Assembly (NCBI GenBank): GCA_030549495.1
Contig: JAUIRK010000931.1
Span: forward strand, 372,001 to 436,000
Reading direction: 5' to 3'
Source: Nectonema munidae
Lineage: Eukaryota > Nematomorpha > Nectonematoida > Nectonematidae
DNA length: 64,000 bases
Below the pieces are notes generated by a model that was not told where the DNA came from, made no database searches, and saw nothing but the letters and a program-made list of their open reading frames with translations. A program made the position numbers and the translations under genes. Below, in pieces: positions 34,705 to 46,839 of the stretch. Position 1 is the first letter of the stretch. Every line of letters starts with the position of its first letter.

Positions 34705-35997
34705 TATTAACAATATTTTGAGAGTAATTAAAAGCAGACCGTTTTGATGGTATCATGGTTATTCAACTTAAGATTCGTTAGTGGCGGATTGTAAATTTTG
34801 AAAGGTTTAGCTAATTTAAAATTTTGTGGGAATACGGCTTTAAAATATTTAAGAACAAGTTTTTGGAAAAAATCAAAGTTTGGGAAGTGTTTATCAGGAG
34901 AGTAATTAAGGCCAAAAGACGCAAAGTTTCTATTTTTAGAAATAGAAGAGAGTTTTTTTGATAGAATAATTTTTTCAAAATATAAACTTGGGTAAGGAAC
35001 TTTTCTTACCTTCTTTTCTCAGGATAGCAAAGTAAAGGATCTCCAGTTTATACATGTATTTCTTGTATTTGAAGATAGTTCCCCAGGATGTAATTCCATA
35101 AGTTAAGAAAGGTAGAATTATACGCATGAGAAAGGTTTTAAAGAAAACAAAGTGGTTTGGCCAAGAGAAATCATTGATAGTTTTAATTTTTTAAAACATT
35201 TAGAGTGTATTGTTTCAAAGTGAAGGCTCCAATTGAGTTTAGAGGTGAAAAAGACTCCTAGATATTGGATAGATAAGGAAGGAGAAAAGTTAACATTACT
35301 GAAATAGAGGTCGGGACATTTCTTTTTGTTGTTTTGCTGAAGTTTACAAGAGTGCATTTTTGCAAATTAGTGGTTAGATTTAGAATACATGCAAATGATT
35401 TAACTTTTTCAAGTAGTAGACTTAGTTTAATTAGATTTTTAGTCGAACAAGCTCCTTCAATGGCAATTAAGAGATCATCTGAGTAACTTTAGTGAAAACA
35501 ATGATTTCTTCCAAAAATTCAAGTAAAGTATTGACTAGTATTATAAATAATAAATCAGATACACAAGCTCCCTGTGGAGTAGAAGCATTTAAAAAATTTT
35601 TGATGTCTGTAGCACCTCTAATGAAAACATTTCTGCCTTCAATATATGACCTAATCAATTCAATCAGCTAGCTCGGAAATTTCATTTTTTGCATGTTTCT
35701 TGTAATGCAGGAGTGACACGCTGAGTTGAAGGCATCTTTAAAATCAATAAAAAAGCTTGTTAAAGACAAGTTATACTTAAAACATTTATAAATAGTTGAG
35801 ACTAAACGGTCTATAGCAATTTCTGAAGAATTTTGTGAGACATAAGCGAATTGGTTTTTATTGAGACAATTAGTTTTCTCTATGTGATCAAGCATTCTCA
35901 ATCTTACATTATTTTCACAAAACTTGCCCATACAAGGTAGAAGAGTAATAGGTCTCCAGTTGTCGATACTTAAATTTTGAGAATTAAGTTTAGGGCA

Positions 35998-38431
35998 GAG
36001 GTAAAAAATTTTTGGAAATTATGGTCGCGCGTCGAAAATTTTACTCACGCGTATTTTTAGTCATTTCAAATATGAAAAACAAATTTTGCCCATACGTCAA
36101 AATCTAAAGGCTATCAAGCCTACCATATTCTAAAAAACAATTAATATATACATTTAGTATTTTTGAAATTGAAAAAGCAATTTTTTCCATCAGACCATTT
36201 TAGTGTGTCAAATATTGACATATCACTATAACTCACTACACTAACTTGGAAACTTATGAAAAACAAATTTTGCCCATACGTCAAAATCTAAAGGCTATCA
36301 AGCCTAACATATTCTAAAAAACAATTAATATGTACATTTAGTATTTTTGAAATTGAAAAAGCAATTTTTTCCATCAGACCATTTTAGTGTGTCAAATATT
36401 GACATATGACTCACTACACTAACTTGGAAAGTTTTAAATCTTTCCATGAAAGAAGCCACTCCGTCAATAAATATATTTTTTCTATCTTTTTGATAGTTGA
36501 TTTCTCCAATATCTACTCTTTCCAACTCAATTTCTCTGAACACACCTGAAGTGGAAACTTGTCTCGTGAAGGCGGCTTCTTCATTACCAACATTCTTTTT
36601 TAAGTTATTCAGAAGAGTGATTGTTTTTTCAACAGAAGGTTTTACATCGCTCAATAAAAGAGATTCTTTTTGAAATATCAAAGATAGGGGCTTTAGAATT
36701 ATCAAAAAAACATATAAAAAATGAAAAATTTCAAAAACCTAAATTCGCAAACACATTTTAAGAGTCCTTTCGCTTTGGAGGATTCTGATCTTCAATTAGA
36801 AGAGGTGCTTTGTAAATGCAGCGCAACTGCCTGCCAATTTCTCAAAAAAGCGTGCAAAGCCTGTTCTTTACTTGCTACCCATCGAACAGAATTAATATTT
36901 TTAACTTGAGAATCTGCAGTTCCAATGCATTGGAACTTCTTTCAGTTGAGATAAACACTGAAGAGAAGAATTATAAAAAAAACATATAACTTTCTGAGAG
37001 TTTACTCAACTTTCGTCATGAAGGACACGGATTTAAAAGAATCGAGGACTGCGAGCTGGAGTATACAATGTGTTACAATTAAATGTGGAATGTCTTTTGC
37101 TATTTTAGAAGCAACTCTATTGTGGCTACCAAGCATCGTTCTTGCTCCATCTGTTGCAAGCCCAACCATTATAGTTTTGTCTAAAATGCTAAATCTCAAT
37201 CTTTTGGAGAGGTTTCTTAAAGCTGTCATGTATCCATCAGCACTTTGATTTGGCAATTTTTTCAAACATAAGTAAGATTCTTTGAGTTTGCCTTGTAGTA
37301 TATACCGCACATAAACGATTAAAGAAGAAGTGATTGAAACGTAGGTTGATCCATCAAGTAGGAGGCTAAAGCACGGTGATTTTGAAATATCCTTCAAAAG
37401 ATTTTTGCGCATTGTTTCAGAAATGTAATGGATAAACTCTGTGCACATTGTTCTATTCACATACTTCACTGCAATTCCCAATTTTCGAACTATGTGTATT
37501 TGTTTTTCAAAATCACTATAAGGCTTGTTCCAATAAGCAATGAAATGTGAAATATTGAAAAGTTTTTTGAAATTTTCAATTTCTAATTCATCCATTTTTA
37601 ATCGGCATTTGGCCATCGGTGTCTTTTCAGGAACAACTTGGGCTTTGTACAATTTTTCACTTTTCATGAATTTTGAAAAGATCTTTATAGCCTGAAACAA
37701 GTTTCGAGGGGCTATCGGCGTGCTTTTAGAAAGAAGAGCAGCATTTACAAAAGACATTCACCACTTCATTTTTTTCTCCTTTTTCAATTTTTATCCGATC
37801 TGCAAACTGACTTGCATAGGAAGATAGAAACTTACAAGGACGGTGTTATTTTCCTTCATTTTCAACCAAGCTTTTTGGATCTACAAAAATACTTGTACTT
37901 TGTTGAGAATCAAAGGTAAAATCTTCCACATCAGTCTTTTGTTTTTTTTTTTGAAAAAAATTGAAAATCGTTTGTTTTCGTTTACTAGATAAACTCATTC
38001 AGAAAATATATGATTTTGAGATAAAAATCTTAAATGAAAAGTATTTTTTAATTCATATAATTACAAAAAGTGGGGAATCTAAAAAAAATTATGTATAATA
38101 AAGCGAATCGAAACATAATCAATCAAAAATTAAATATTAGTTAAATATTATATAGATTGCTTTTACACTTTCACAAAAGCATTGTGAATAAAATCATAGA
38201 TTACATAGTAAAGAAAGTAAAAACACATATAAAACGCTGAAAATATAATTAAAATGTATCAATGCAAGTAATATAATTCTTGAAAAAGCTATAATTCATA
38301 CAAACCAAACTAAAAAATATATGCAACTTTTACTGGCAGTGAGCAGAAAATTTCTTAGTCGTGCTAGGAAATTTTTGGTCGCGCGTACCAAATTTTTGAT
38401 CGCGCAGCGTGACTGTGTTTTTGCATCTCTG
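35998..38431 (-). mobile_element. hAT element (ZNF862/KIAA1586-like transposase) inserted in the LINE
   Basis: Starts CAGAGGTAAAAA and ends TTGCATCTCTG, with perfect 8-bp flanks gtttaggg at 35990-35997 and 38432-38439. On the - strand, an N-terminal region opens near 37,998 (MSLSSKRKQTIFNFFQKKK). A 251-codon core at 37,757-37,002 holds SLLLDGSTYVS, GLATDGARTMLGSHN and IVTHCILQLAVLDS, the hAT catalytic landmarks. A tail at 36,705-36,325 holds ERFKTF and MSIFDTLKW. Between these, RWVASKEQALHAFLRNW appears near 36,870 in another frame. Several frame breaks; not active. GGTCGCGCG motifs sit in both subterminal regions. Confidence 0.88.
36071..36435. repeat. Tandem duplication of about 184 bp inside the hAT element
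   Basis: tatgaaaaacaaattttgcc begins at 36,071 and again at 36,255. The two units match almost throughout up to the ctcactacactaacttgg segment. It covers the 3' end of the transposase frame and the terminal region. Confidence 0.85.
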
Positions 38432-40513
38432 GTTTAGGGATTAAGACAACTTCCCTAATTTAAAAATATTAGGAAAGAAAGAGAATTTAAGGATAGAGTT
38501 GTATAGTTTCAAAAGGAAGGATTCAATGATTGGAGCGAATTTTCTTCTAGTATTTTTAAGACAAAGTTCTTCAGATTAAATTTCAACAAAGCAATGTTCC
38601 TGATTGTACAAAGGTTTTTCTATATTACATATATTGAGGCGTTCGGAAAGAAATGGTTAATGATATTCATCGAGTCAGATGAGATTGTAGCACGGGAGTT
38701 ATCTGGTAAAATAAAATATTTAGGATCTGTTTGCCGTCTGGTATTTGTTATAGATTTTATTTTTTTCCAAAAAGTGTTTCTGTTGTAATCTAAGAATCGT
38801 TTACATTGTTCTTTTTTAAAAAAATTAATTTTATTCCTATAAAATCTTTTAATGTTAAGATCAATTTCCAAATTATTTTCATTTTTACTTTTTTTGAACT
38901 GTTTGTATGCAAACCTAAGCTTCCTTCTAAGTTGATGCAGAGTATGACACCAAAAGTTATTATTGCATTTGATTGAAAGGGAACTTTTATTGGAAGCACG
39001 TATTAGACACTATGTCAATTTTTCGGCAAATACTTCAATATCACAACTATTATATATGATTTTATCTTTAAGAATATCAGAGTTTTCAAATCTCATATTT
39101 TAAGTTTTCTGTGAAGATTTTAGTATTTTCTTAAAATTGTTTTCAAGAGAAATTAGTTCAAAATCAACATGAATTTCAATAAATTTAGATCAGGCATTGA
39201 AATTTCATCGAGTATTCTCCAGCTTTGTATGAAATTTTTCATTACATCACTACATAAAATTGGATCAATATGTGAACTTAAATTGATGTCTGTTCTCAAA
39301 CTAATAAAGGTAGGATCTTTAACTGAGTCAATTATATTAAGGTTATGCTCAATAATTTTATCATATAAAAGCCTACCTCTTGAATTGGTTTTAACATCCC
39401 ATAAAGAGTGTCGGGCATTCGTATCACCAATAATAATCAATATGTTTGAAAAAGGAATATCTTTGAAGATCTGAGAAAAGAAGAAGTTAATATATTAATT
39501 AGAAAATGGAGGAAAATAAACACAAATGCAAATAAAACTAGTGGATTTAGACTTACAATGAATATGAGTTATAAAATCATTAGAATATTCATGAAGAAGA
39601 AATATATCTAAACATTTTTTATATACGATGGCAGTCTCTAGGAGTTATATAGCAATAAATAAAAGCTTCATAAATTTTCTTTTCATTATAAAATTTTTCT
39701 TAAGAATGTTCAAATGACCCAAATTATTCAAACAAGCTGTACAATATAGGATGTCATCATAATGAAAAGATGAGTAGTCAAAAAGTTTTACTAATTTCCT
39801 AATTTTAGGTATTGAATATATAAGAATTTATAATACCTGGAAAATAAAGGAGTTGAGACAAATACATTTTTGCCTCAAGCGAATTCCTTTTTGACTAAAA
39901 AGAATATAGTAATCTTCAATATATCGTCACAATTTAAATTCATCGCACCTTCAACTCCAAAGTAACACACAATATTTTTACTTGCACAATTTTATACAAT
40001 TATGAGATCTTTTCATTAGGAGCGGAAGTAATACCTGATAGTTTTCTTGGGTTACAGCCGAAAAAGCCCCAATCAAATCGACTGAAACTAGAAAGATACA
40101 AGCTTTTTAAGTTTAATTTATTTCCAGAAATTTTTAAATGACATTTTTATTTGAATAACACACAATTGAAATTCTAATGATAACTCAAACTAACCTTAAA
40201 AATTGTCTGCCGTTCATTTTTGTTGTTCATTGAAAAATTATGTTCGTAAACCTTATTAATATACATAGTACACTACTACCCCATTATACGAGGCTTCTAA
40301 TAACGAATTTTTGAAGATACGAGTAAAATTATGTTGGACAGTGCATCAATTAACGCGCAAAACCCCAAAGTTTCGAGTATTCGGCTCGTTAGATAAGTTA
40401 GGTAATCTAAGTATCAATCAATACAGAAATTGTTTCCAAGTAAATTAATTGGAAACTATAAAATTGTTATTTATTTTAGAACTGAACTCACTCGTTAATC
40501 TAGGTCGTGTTGT

Positions 40514-40595
40514 ACAGTAATACCTCGTTCATCGCGTTAGTTACGTTCCAAACGGAAGCGAGATTTATAAAAATTCCCGATGTAAAAACGTGTAC
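40514..40595 (+). repeat. Single pogo/mariner-type terminal repeat
   Basis: TA followed by CAGTAATACCTCGTTCATCG, then gttacgttcc..agcgagat..cgatgtaaaaacg. This is a common arrangement for mariner/Tigger ends. The other end and any transposase were not found. Confidence 0.4.
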
Positions 40596-41383
40596 TTGCA
40601 TTTTGTAATTTGAACAGTGCTTGCCAAACTTTTCTCAACGATGACTTCTTTGTTCATTTCCTCCCATCAGCGACCCATTCTCCTGATAAAAGAAAGAAAC
40701 ACCCAAGTACACATTTTTTTATAAGCAACTTCATTTTCTGGATCTTCAGGTTGCTAAGTGTAGAGGGATTTTCAGGCCTCAATTTGCTTAGCTATTTCCT
40801 TCTCATTAACATTAGCTGCTTAGCATTTTAATGAATTTTTATTAAATTATAATAAATTTTATAGTAAAATTAAAAATAATTTAATTAACTCAAAATTAGC
40901 TTTATTTATTGGGAAAGGGAGAAATGAAGGCGATGTTTACAATTTGAAAATTTAGCAAGAGTTCCATATGAGGCTGAGGGTTGCTAAGCAACAGAGATGT
41001 AGAAGCGCTAAAATTTCAATAGCTTTCGCTTCCAGCTTCTTTAAAATAATTTCGCTTCGCCTTCCTTTAACACTAACGTTAAAAATTCTATTTATTTTTT
41101 GAATTTTTGAAATGGTATTGATGTAATGTATTTTATCTTCATATAAAACCATGCGTTTTATGCAAAAATTTTTGAATCTTATACATTACATAAAATTTTT
41201 GGAAAAAATATATCAGTAAAAATTTTTACTTAAATAACTTAAATTATTAAATGTTTACTTTACTAAAATTTATTCGTGTGATCGAAAATTTAGTAGTCTA
41301 AGCATAAGATGATTTGGGAAAGCATTCTTTGAGCGAAGACTTGAGTGGTTGGCATAGCACTTACAATTCTGCAAACAGATTTT

Positions 41384-41921
41384 GTTATAGGAAATGATAT
41401 GTTGTGTACTCGCATAAGTGTAATGTAAGAGATATATACTAACTTGAATGAATGCGCGCATGCATATTTGACTGCTATCACACAAGGCAAGCTAATCCAA
41501 ACCCGGTAACGCTCTTTTTGGGTGTCATCATTTGGATGAAGGTTGCTATTTACATTTCAGTGAATCAAACTGTGACCTAAGGAGAGGCTGGGCATCACGG
41601 TTCCAACGCTTCAACCGTGCAGCCCAGCGTGTGTGATAGCGTTAGTCAAATTCGCATACATCCAAGTTAGTATATATCTCTTACAATACACTTATGCGAG
41701 TACACATCACATCATTTCCTACATGTATATAACCATATCTAGTGAAAGTTTTAGTTTTAAGTTATAGCAAATTCCACCCTCTCCTTCGATTCACAGAAAT
41801 GTGAAAAGCAACCTTCTTCCAACTGCTGATACCCAAAAAGATCAGAAGCTGCCTTGGAGGCTTGCCTTGTATGATAGCGTTAATCAAATTCTTTCATACA
41901 TCTTGTTATGTGAGATAAATA
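41384..41921. repeat. Three related repeat copies, one inverted, around a hairpin
   Basis: Copy A (41,384-41,567) is in inverted orientation to copies B (41,627-41,721) and C (41,788-41,921). Shared landmarks: ttgtgtgatagc, tagtatatatctcttaca, cacttatgcgagtacac, gattcac.gaaatgt. Between A and B lies a hairpin (41,586-41,625) with arms CACGGTT/AACCGTG inside GGCTG/CAGCC. Origin unknown. Confidence 0.7.
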
Positions 41922-43462
41922 TCAATTATATCTCGAATATTTTTGAAATTACTACAAAGACCAACTTTTCAATTTCACAAAAAGGCCGAATAAGATTTTG
42001 ATTTAGGTGATAAAAGAAGCATTTTTATCAAGAGTCTAGAGGTATTTTTCAAAACTATAATAATGTAGAATATATTTAACTTGTTTTCTTTCTAATTTCA
42101 CTATCTCAGCAGGATGGAAATTTAATTTTTGTTTTTTCTCTTTTTATTAAACATTCTACAAAACGTTTGGTTTGCTCACCTATAACTTTTAAATCAAAGT
42201 TTTTTTTCATTCATAAAAACGTTCTCCTGCTTTAATATCTTGCATTTGAAAAACTAAAGTTGTTCTAAAAGGAATTTCGAATATAGAAATAATAGAGTGA
42301 ACTTGCTCGAGTCGCTTTCAATCAAATAAACCGGCGAAAAAATATAACTCTTGAATAAAAGCTTTTAAATCAGAAAGTCTTTTAAATAAACAAAATATCT
42401 TGTATTATTAGAAAAAATAGGATCAAATAGGACCTTAAGGCAATTAGTGAATCGGAATTGTAAGAAACCTGAATTTTTAAAACATCTGAATCGTGTCGGA
42501 AAAATTTACTACCTTTACAATTCTTAGAAATCAATAAGAGCTCTAAAGCGTAGAATTAACATCGCGGATGAGAATTTAACATCTAAAAGTTTCTATCTTT
42601 ACTCTAAATTTTGACCAATATTACCTATTACATAAAAATTTTACTTCCAATTTTTATGTTTAAAATTTTGTTTGAAGATGAAAAATCAGTTTTTAATTAC
42701 TAACGAATTTTTTTTAAATTCATCATATTTTGAAGCACTTGTTTTACTCTAGTATAAATTAAAAGATAATTGAAACTTTTGTAGTTGTTTGAATTTTTAA
42801 AATAGTCTTGCAGAAAATTTTTTATGCTAAAAATTTGCATATTCATTTCTTTATATCATAGATTGCATAATAAATATCAGATGTGAAGCGTTGTGACAGT
42901 TTTTTTCTTTTGATTTGACGTCATAAGAGTAATCAAAAAACAAATAGAATTTTATGATCATTTAACTAAAAAACACTCATATTCTGCCTCACCATATTAA
43001 CAAGTGGAAAGTCATAGATTAGACTATTTGTGAGATCACACATTTTTTTCTAAAACAAAGTTTACTTGAAAATTTTTCTGTAACTATAAAAAAAACTGTT
43101 GATTGAGTATGAATGCAATAAGTCTTATTTTTCAAAACTGAAAAGAGTGTTTTTTTTAATCAAAAAGAATCAGAATCGCAATAGTGCTTTTTTTTTAAAT
43201 CGGTATCATAATTGGAATCGTACAAAATTTGGTCTCGTCCCATTACTAAAAGCAATTAAAAAAAAAAAGTGATTTACATATACAAGGTTTATATACCACA
43301 CTTTTATCACTCAAAATTAGTTAAAGAGGTAATTGAAAGACTGGCTTTGAATCGAAGCACAAGTGGACAAAAGTATGCTTCTTGGATGAAATATTTATAA
43401 TCTTTACCTTTATGAGAAACGTACCAGTTAAATTATTGCTATTTTAGGTGCATATTGACGCA

Positions 43463-45106
43463 ATGATACGCAATTTATGGGCTTTCAAAAAAATTTACTC
43501 CATCTTTTCAAGTAAAGGAAAAATGCTCAAAGAAAATGGGTGGAATTCATCGATATTCATCGCAAAATTAGCGAAACACGCTCTTCTCTTCTACATCGCA
43601 TTATATGCACTACTGTTCATCAGAAGTAATATAGAACCCCTTTATAATTCGAATGTTGCAAATTCCTATGAAAAATTTCACTACGATCAAGGCAAAAAGT
43701 TTTGTGATGACAGTTCGTATGTTCCCTTATCTCTCTTCAAATCTTCATCATTTTCCCTACTGTTCTACATACTATCCATTGCAGCTTTGAAAGGAGTGAT
43801 TCATGACAAAAAGATTGACATACAAAGGGTATGCAACTTGAAGGTGTTACGTCGATACAACTCAATCTACTTCCTGCTAAACATCTTCTTATTTTCTTCA
43901 TTTGTAGAGGAAGAAGGCAGGAAAAAGGCTTGCAAAGAAGAAAGCAAATTATATAAACGAAGATTGCTTCGTGGCTTGAAACTTCTATCCTTTATCACAT
44001 CTCCTATCCTATTTCCGCTTTACTTTACATACTCTGCAGAGTTGGCGTATGCAAATGCTCTACTCTCAACATACTTATCACTAAAAACACTAAATGCTCC
44101 TCCAATGATTGAAACATTTTACAACACATTTTCCCTTAGCTTTTATTGCAACTACTACTTCATATGGCTAACATTTTTCGTCATCACACATGCTTCTTTA
44201 ATCACAAATTGTTATCTTCGCACGTGGATACCCTTGTCAAAATTAGGAAGTAAGATAAACCCCATGGACAATATTACTTTCATTTTAGCATTTTTTAACC
44301 CACTCAAACTTTCAACATGGAGAAAGCTAATGATACTAACAATTCGAATTTTTAACAATATCCTCCCAGTACTCATGGCCATAGTGATTAAAAGGGCTTT
44401 GGAGAAATGGATTTACAATTCAGAAGAAAAATTCAACATCGCAAAGTCTGTAAAGTTTATAACAACAGGGTACCCAAGCATGAAGTGCCTTTTCTTCACT
44501 ATGATTTGTAGGATATCAATACTTCTTTTCGCTTTCACCACTCTCACATGGCCTACAACTATTGCAAATATGAATTCATTCAAATCAGTACTTAGAAGCA
44601 TTAGAGAATATCGCTTCCTCACAGGTGCAGGTATCATTCTGTGTTCACACATACTCTACTTGTTTGTGGAAAGCGGGGGCTACTGTTCCTTAAAAGTACC
44701 ACGAAACCGACTTTCTTCCCAGTTCTACGTCTTACTTTTTGAATCGAACGCAATAGTTCAATTTACTTTTATAATTGTTTTCCTTGTACTGAGCGTGCAT
44801 GCCTTGATAGTGCATCTGAAAGAGTATTCCGTTGTTTGGAAGTTTTTTCTGATTATCGCCACTTGTTCCCATATCGTCTCAATGCAGAGCACTGACTTAC
44901 GTCACTTTGCTTATCCAATCATTTTTCTTCAATTACATTTGAATAATGTAGTGGAACGAGGAAAAAAGGAGGAAACAAAGTTATCAACAATTCTCCTACA
45001 AAATATTTGGAACATTTTCATGATTATCACATATTTATACTGTCTGAAGCATAACTACAATATGATAAATAAAGAAGAAAAACAGAAAGATATCTTCATA
45101 TGGTAA
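43463..45106 (+). CDS. ALG10-like multi-pass membrane protein (divergent alpha-1,2-glucosyltransferase homolog)
   Basis: ALG10 adds the last glucose to the dolichol-linked oligosaccharide in the ER membrane. The 547-codon frame from the first ATG has about 10-12 hydrophobic segments. Family landmarks: E-x-F-H-x2-Q-x4-C after the first membrane segment (residues 70-81); VLRRYNSIYFLLN; FPLYFTYSAELAYA; a C-terminal LRHFAYPIIFLQLHL, like LEFRYFILPYVIYRLNI; and a final ..FIW, like ..FMW in human ALG10. Differences: the Asp before E-x-F-H is Tyr, no GDRSSH-like box is visible, and the DNRHYTFYVW box is reduced to something like NR....FYV. It is about 75 residues longer than human ALG10. Poly(A) signal at 45,209. 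No intron within the frame; an in-frame stop lies 18 bases above the ATG. A ttttag at 43,447 could be a splice acceptor. It may be a pseudoenzyme or a fast-evolving true ALG10. Confidence 0.6.
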   Translation: MIRNLWAFKKIYSIFSSKGKMLKENGWNSSIFIAKLAKHALLFYIALYALLFIRSNIEPLYNSNVANSYEKFHYDQGKKFCDDSSYVPLSLFKSSSFSLLFYILSIAALKGVIHDKKIDIQRVCNLKVLRRYNSIYFLLNIFLFSSFVEEEGRKKACKEESKLYKRRLLRGLKLLSFITSPILFPLYFTYSAELAYANALLSTYLSLKTLNAPPMIETFYNTFSLSFYCNYYFIWLTFFVITHASLITNCYLRTWIPLSKLGSKINPMDNITFILAFFNPLKLSTWRKLMILTIRIFNNILPVLMAIVIKRALEKWIYNSEEKFNIAKSVKFITTGYPSMKCLFFTMICRISILLFAFTTLTWPTTIANMNSFKSVLRSIREYRFLTGAGIILCSHILYLFVESGGYCSLKVPRNRLSSQFYVLLFESNAIVQFTFIIVFLVLSVHALIVHLKEYSVVWKFFLIIATCSHIVSMQSTDLRHFAYPIIFLQLHLNNVVERGKKEETKLSTILLQNIWNIFMIITYLYCLKHNYNMINKEEKQKDIFIW

Positions 45107-46839
45107 ATGATTTGGAAGAAAACATTTCATATTTAATTAAAAGATTTGTGACCAATTTTTTCAATTCAAAACGAGCTCCAATTATTATCAAGAAATGATA
45201 TTTTAGAGAATAAAACTAAATGTGAAATTATCTTAACCGAATTAATAAAACTATGTGAAAGACACTCAAAATATAAGAGATTTGGATACTACCCAAAGAC
45301 AAATTATATATAAATATTATATAAAAAGACCGCTGCAATAGGTTCTAGTCGTGAAAAATCGTTTCCTATTTGTTTTGTTCGGTGGTATTAGTTATTTAAT
45401 AAAAAATTACGTTTTAAGCCTTCCATAAAATCAGTTATAACGAAGTTGACTTTTTAGGAATTCTTTGAAGGTGGCACCATTCATTATAACGAGCTGACAT
45501 TTATAAAATCATTTGTGAGTATAATGATTAAAATTCATTAAAAATATTCGATTTTAAACTCAACTAACGTTTGTAGTTATAATAGTCGTAAAAAAAATTA
45601 AAAAATAGAAATATTTAGAAGTGATAAATGTATATCAAAACTAGTATGAGTGATAAAGTGCTAGACTGGAATTGAAAAGAAATAATATAGCGAAAAATAA
45701 CCAGGTAAAAAATGCATAGAAGTTCAAGCGCAATGTTATCTAGCATATTTTAAGTGTATAATAATAAAGTATACAGCTTTGAAAATACTAATCACAGCAA
45801 GCGAATAATATACAGCAGACCGGCAACCGGCCATTTTTCCTTTATCCGTGACACATTGAAAAATATTAAAATTATAGAAAAGGAAACAGGTGCCTTTTTT
45901 GACATTCGATCCCTATTATTCATGGGCTTAGCCAAGCGGCGAGGGACTCAGCACTCCAATAAAATTAGCTTTATGAATAATAAACAAATCGAAATGTTTT
46001 TGAATTAAGCTAAGTCCATATGCAATTTTAACTTAATTAATTATTAGATTGTTTGCAATCTTGAAATTTTTTCCTTTTATACTGTTACACAAGGACCATT
46101 ATCGGCTAAAAAGTGCAAAACTAAGAACGCTTTTGTTGAAAAGGGGCAAGTGAGATCACTGTTTTTAAAAAAGCTACGAAATTATTTGCAATAACATCAA
46201 AGGTTCTTTATTTGCGCCTAATCTTTAAAACAATCAAGAAAAAAAAGTTAAGATTGTTATTTTAATCCTTTATATGATTTTTTTCAAAAAAAACAATCCT
46301 AATGAGATTAAATTATGGCATAAAAATAAAGACTCAAGAATTAGCGATTGCAATTGGAGAAGCTGTCTGAAAGCCTTGGTCAGATTAATAAAAACAATTT
46401 TTGTGAAGTCCAGACCTTGTTTTCGACCATATAAATTAAAAAAATCAAAAACAATTTATCAATTCATGACTCTAATGATAATATCTTCATGATCGGTAGA
46501 AGAATGTAAATTAGATTATATATGATTCCCAATGGATACTACAAAAATATCCAGCAATTATTTCATTTAAAATCTCAAATTAGAAAACTATAATTATCAT
46601 AGCTATAAAATAATAAAAACCATGTTTTTTTAGTTGTCGGTATCGCATCCATTGGGAAGAATAATCTTCCATAGCTGGACAGATGGTAATGATAGTGACT
46701 ATTAGGAATCGAACCCAGACCATTTGGATCAATACCCTACGCTCCAATCACTAGGTCATCTGTGAGATATGTATAAAATAAAGTGTGCAATGAGTACAAT
46801 TTATTCAAATGATTCAAGGAAAATTAAAGTAACTCGTTT
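45107..46839. other. Spacer between ALG10-like and SDR genes
   Basis: AT-rich. Holds the ALG10-like poly(A) signal (45,209) and a SINE copy at 46,631-46,766. Open frames at 45,754-46,008 and 46,274-46,492 resemble no known family and show no coding bias I can defend. The SDR poly(A) signal (tttatt on +) is at 46,800. Confidence 0.4.
46631..46766 (-). mobile_element. tRNA-derived SINE, copy 3
   Basis: On the - strand: gatgacctagtgattggagcg (A-box-like), ggGTTCGATTCCt (B box), a shared body with tccagctatggaagatt, then gcgataccgacaact and an A-rich tail. Same family and same strand as the copy at 25,772. Confidence 0.7.

Larger units (their letters stand above)
34740..39880 (-). mobile_element. 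LINE (APE-endonuclease type), decayed and split by a hAT element
   Basis: Read on the - strand. Endonuclease part 39,520-39,150: VYFPPFSN, then IIIGDTNARHSLWD..N.RGRLL..HIDPI. Linker 39,000-38,620. RT part from about 38,460, interrupted at 35,998-38,431, then resuming: VVLIPK before the insertion; NWRPITLLPCMGKF at about 35,930; FIDFKDAFN near 35,730; TPQGACVSDLLF near 35,570; YLGVFFTSKLNWSLHF near 35,250; then a C-terminal tail to about 34,745. The expected YADD box is not intact. Several stops and shifts are present. Motifs fit the Jockey/CR1 side of the LINEs. Orientation is opposite to the neighbouring pogo relic. Confidence 0.85.
39881..43462. other. Repeat-rich region before the ALG10-like gene
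   Basis: AT-rich. Holds one pogo/mariner-type terminal repeat at 40,514 (TA, then CAGTAATACCTCG..CGCG) with no partner found, and a three-copy repeat cluster with a hairpin at 41,384-41,921. The in-frame tag at 43,445 closes the region. No gene recognised. Confidence 0.4.

Noticed and set aside
43448-43462. GTG as start of the ALG10-like protein
   Set aside because: Nuclear genes of animals rarely start at GTG; the first ATG is at 43,463. The preceding ttttag could also be a splice acceptor.
45754-46008. 84-codon frame as a small gene
   Set aside because: No recognisable domain, no poly(A) or promoter context, composition like the intergenic DNA.
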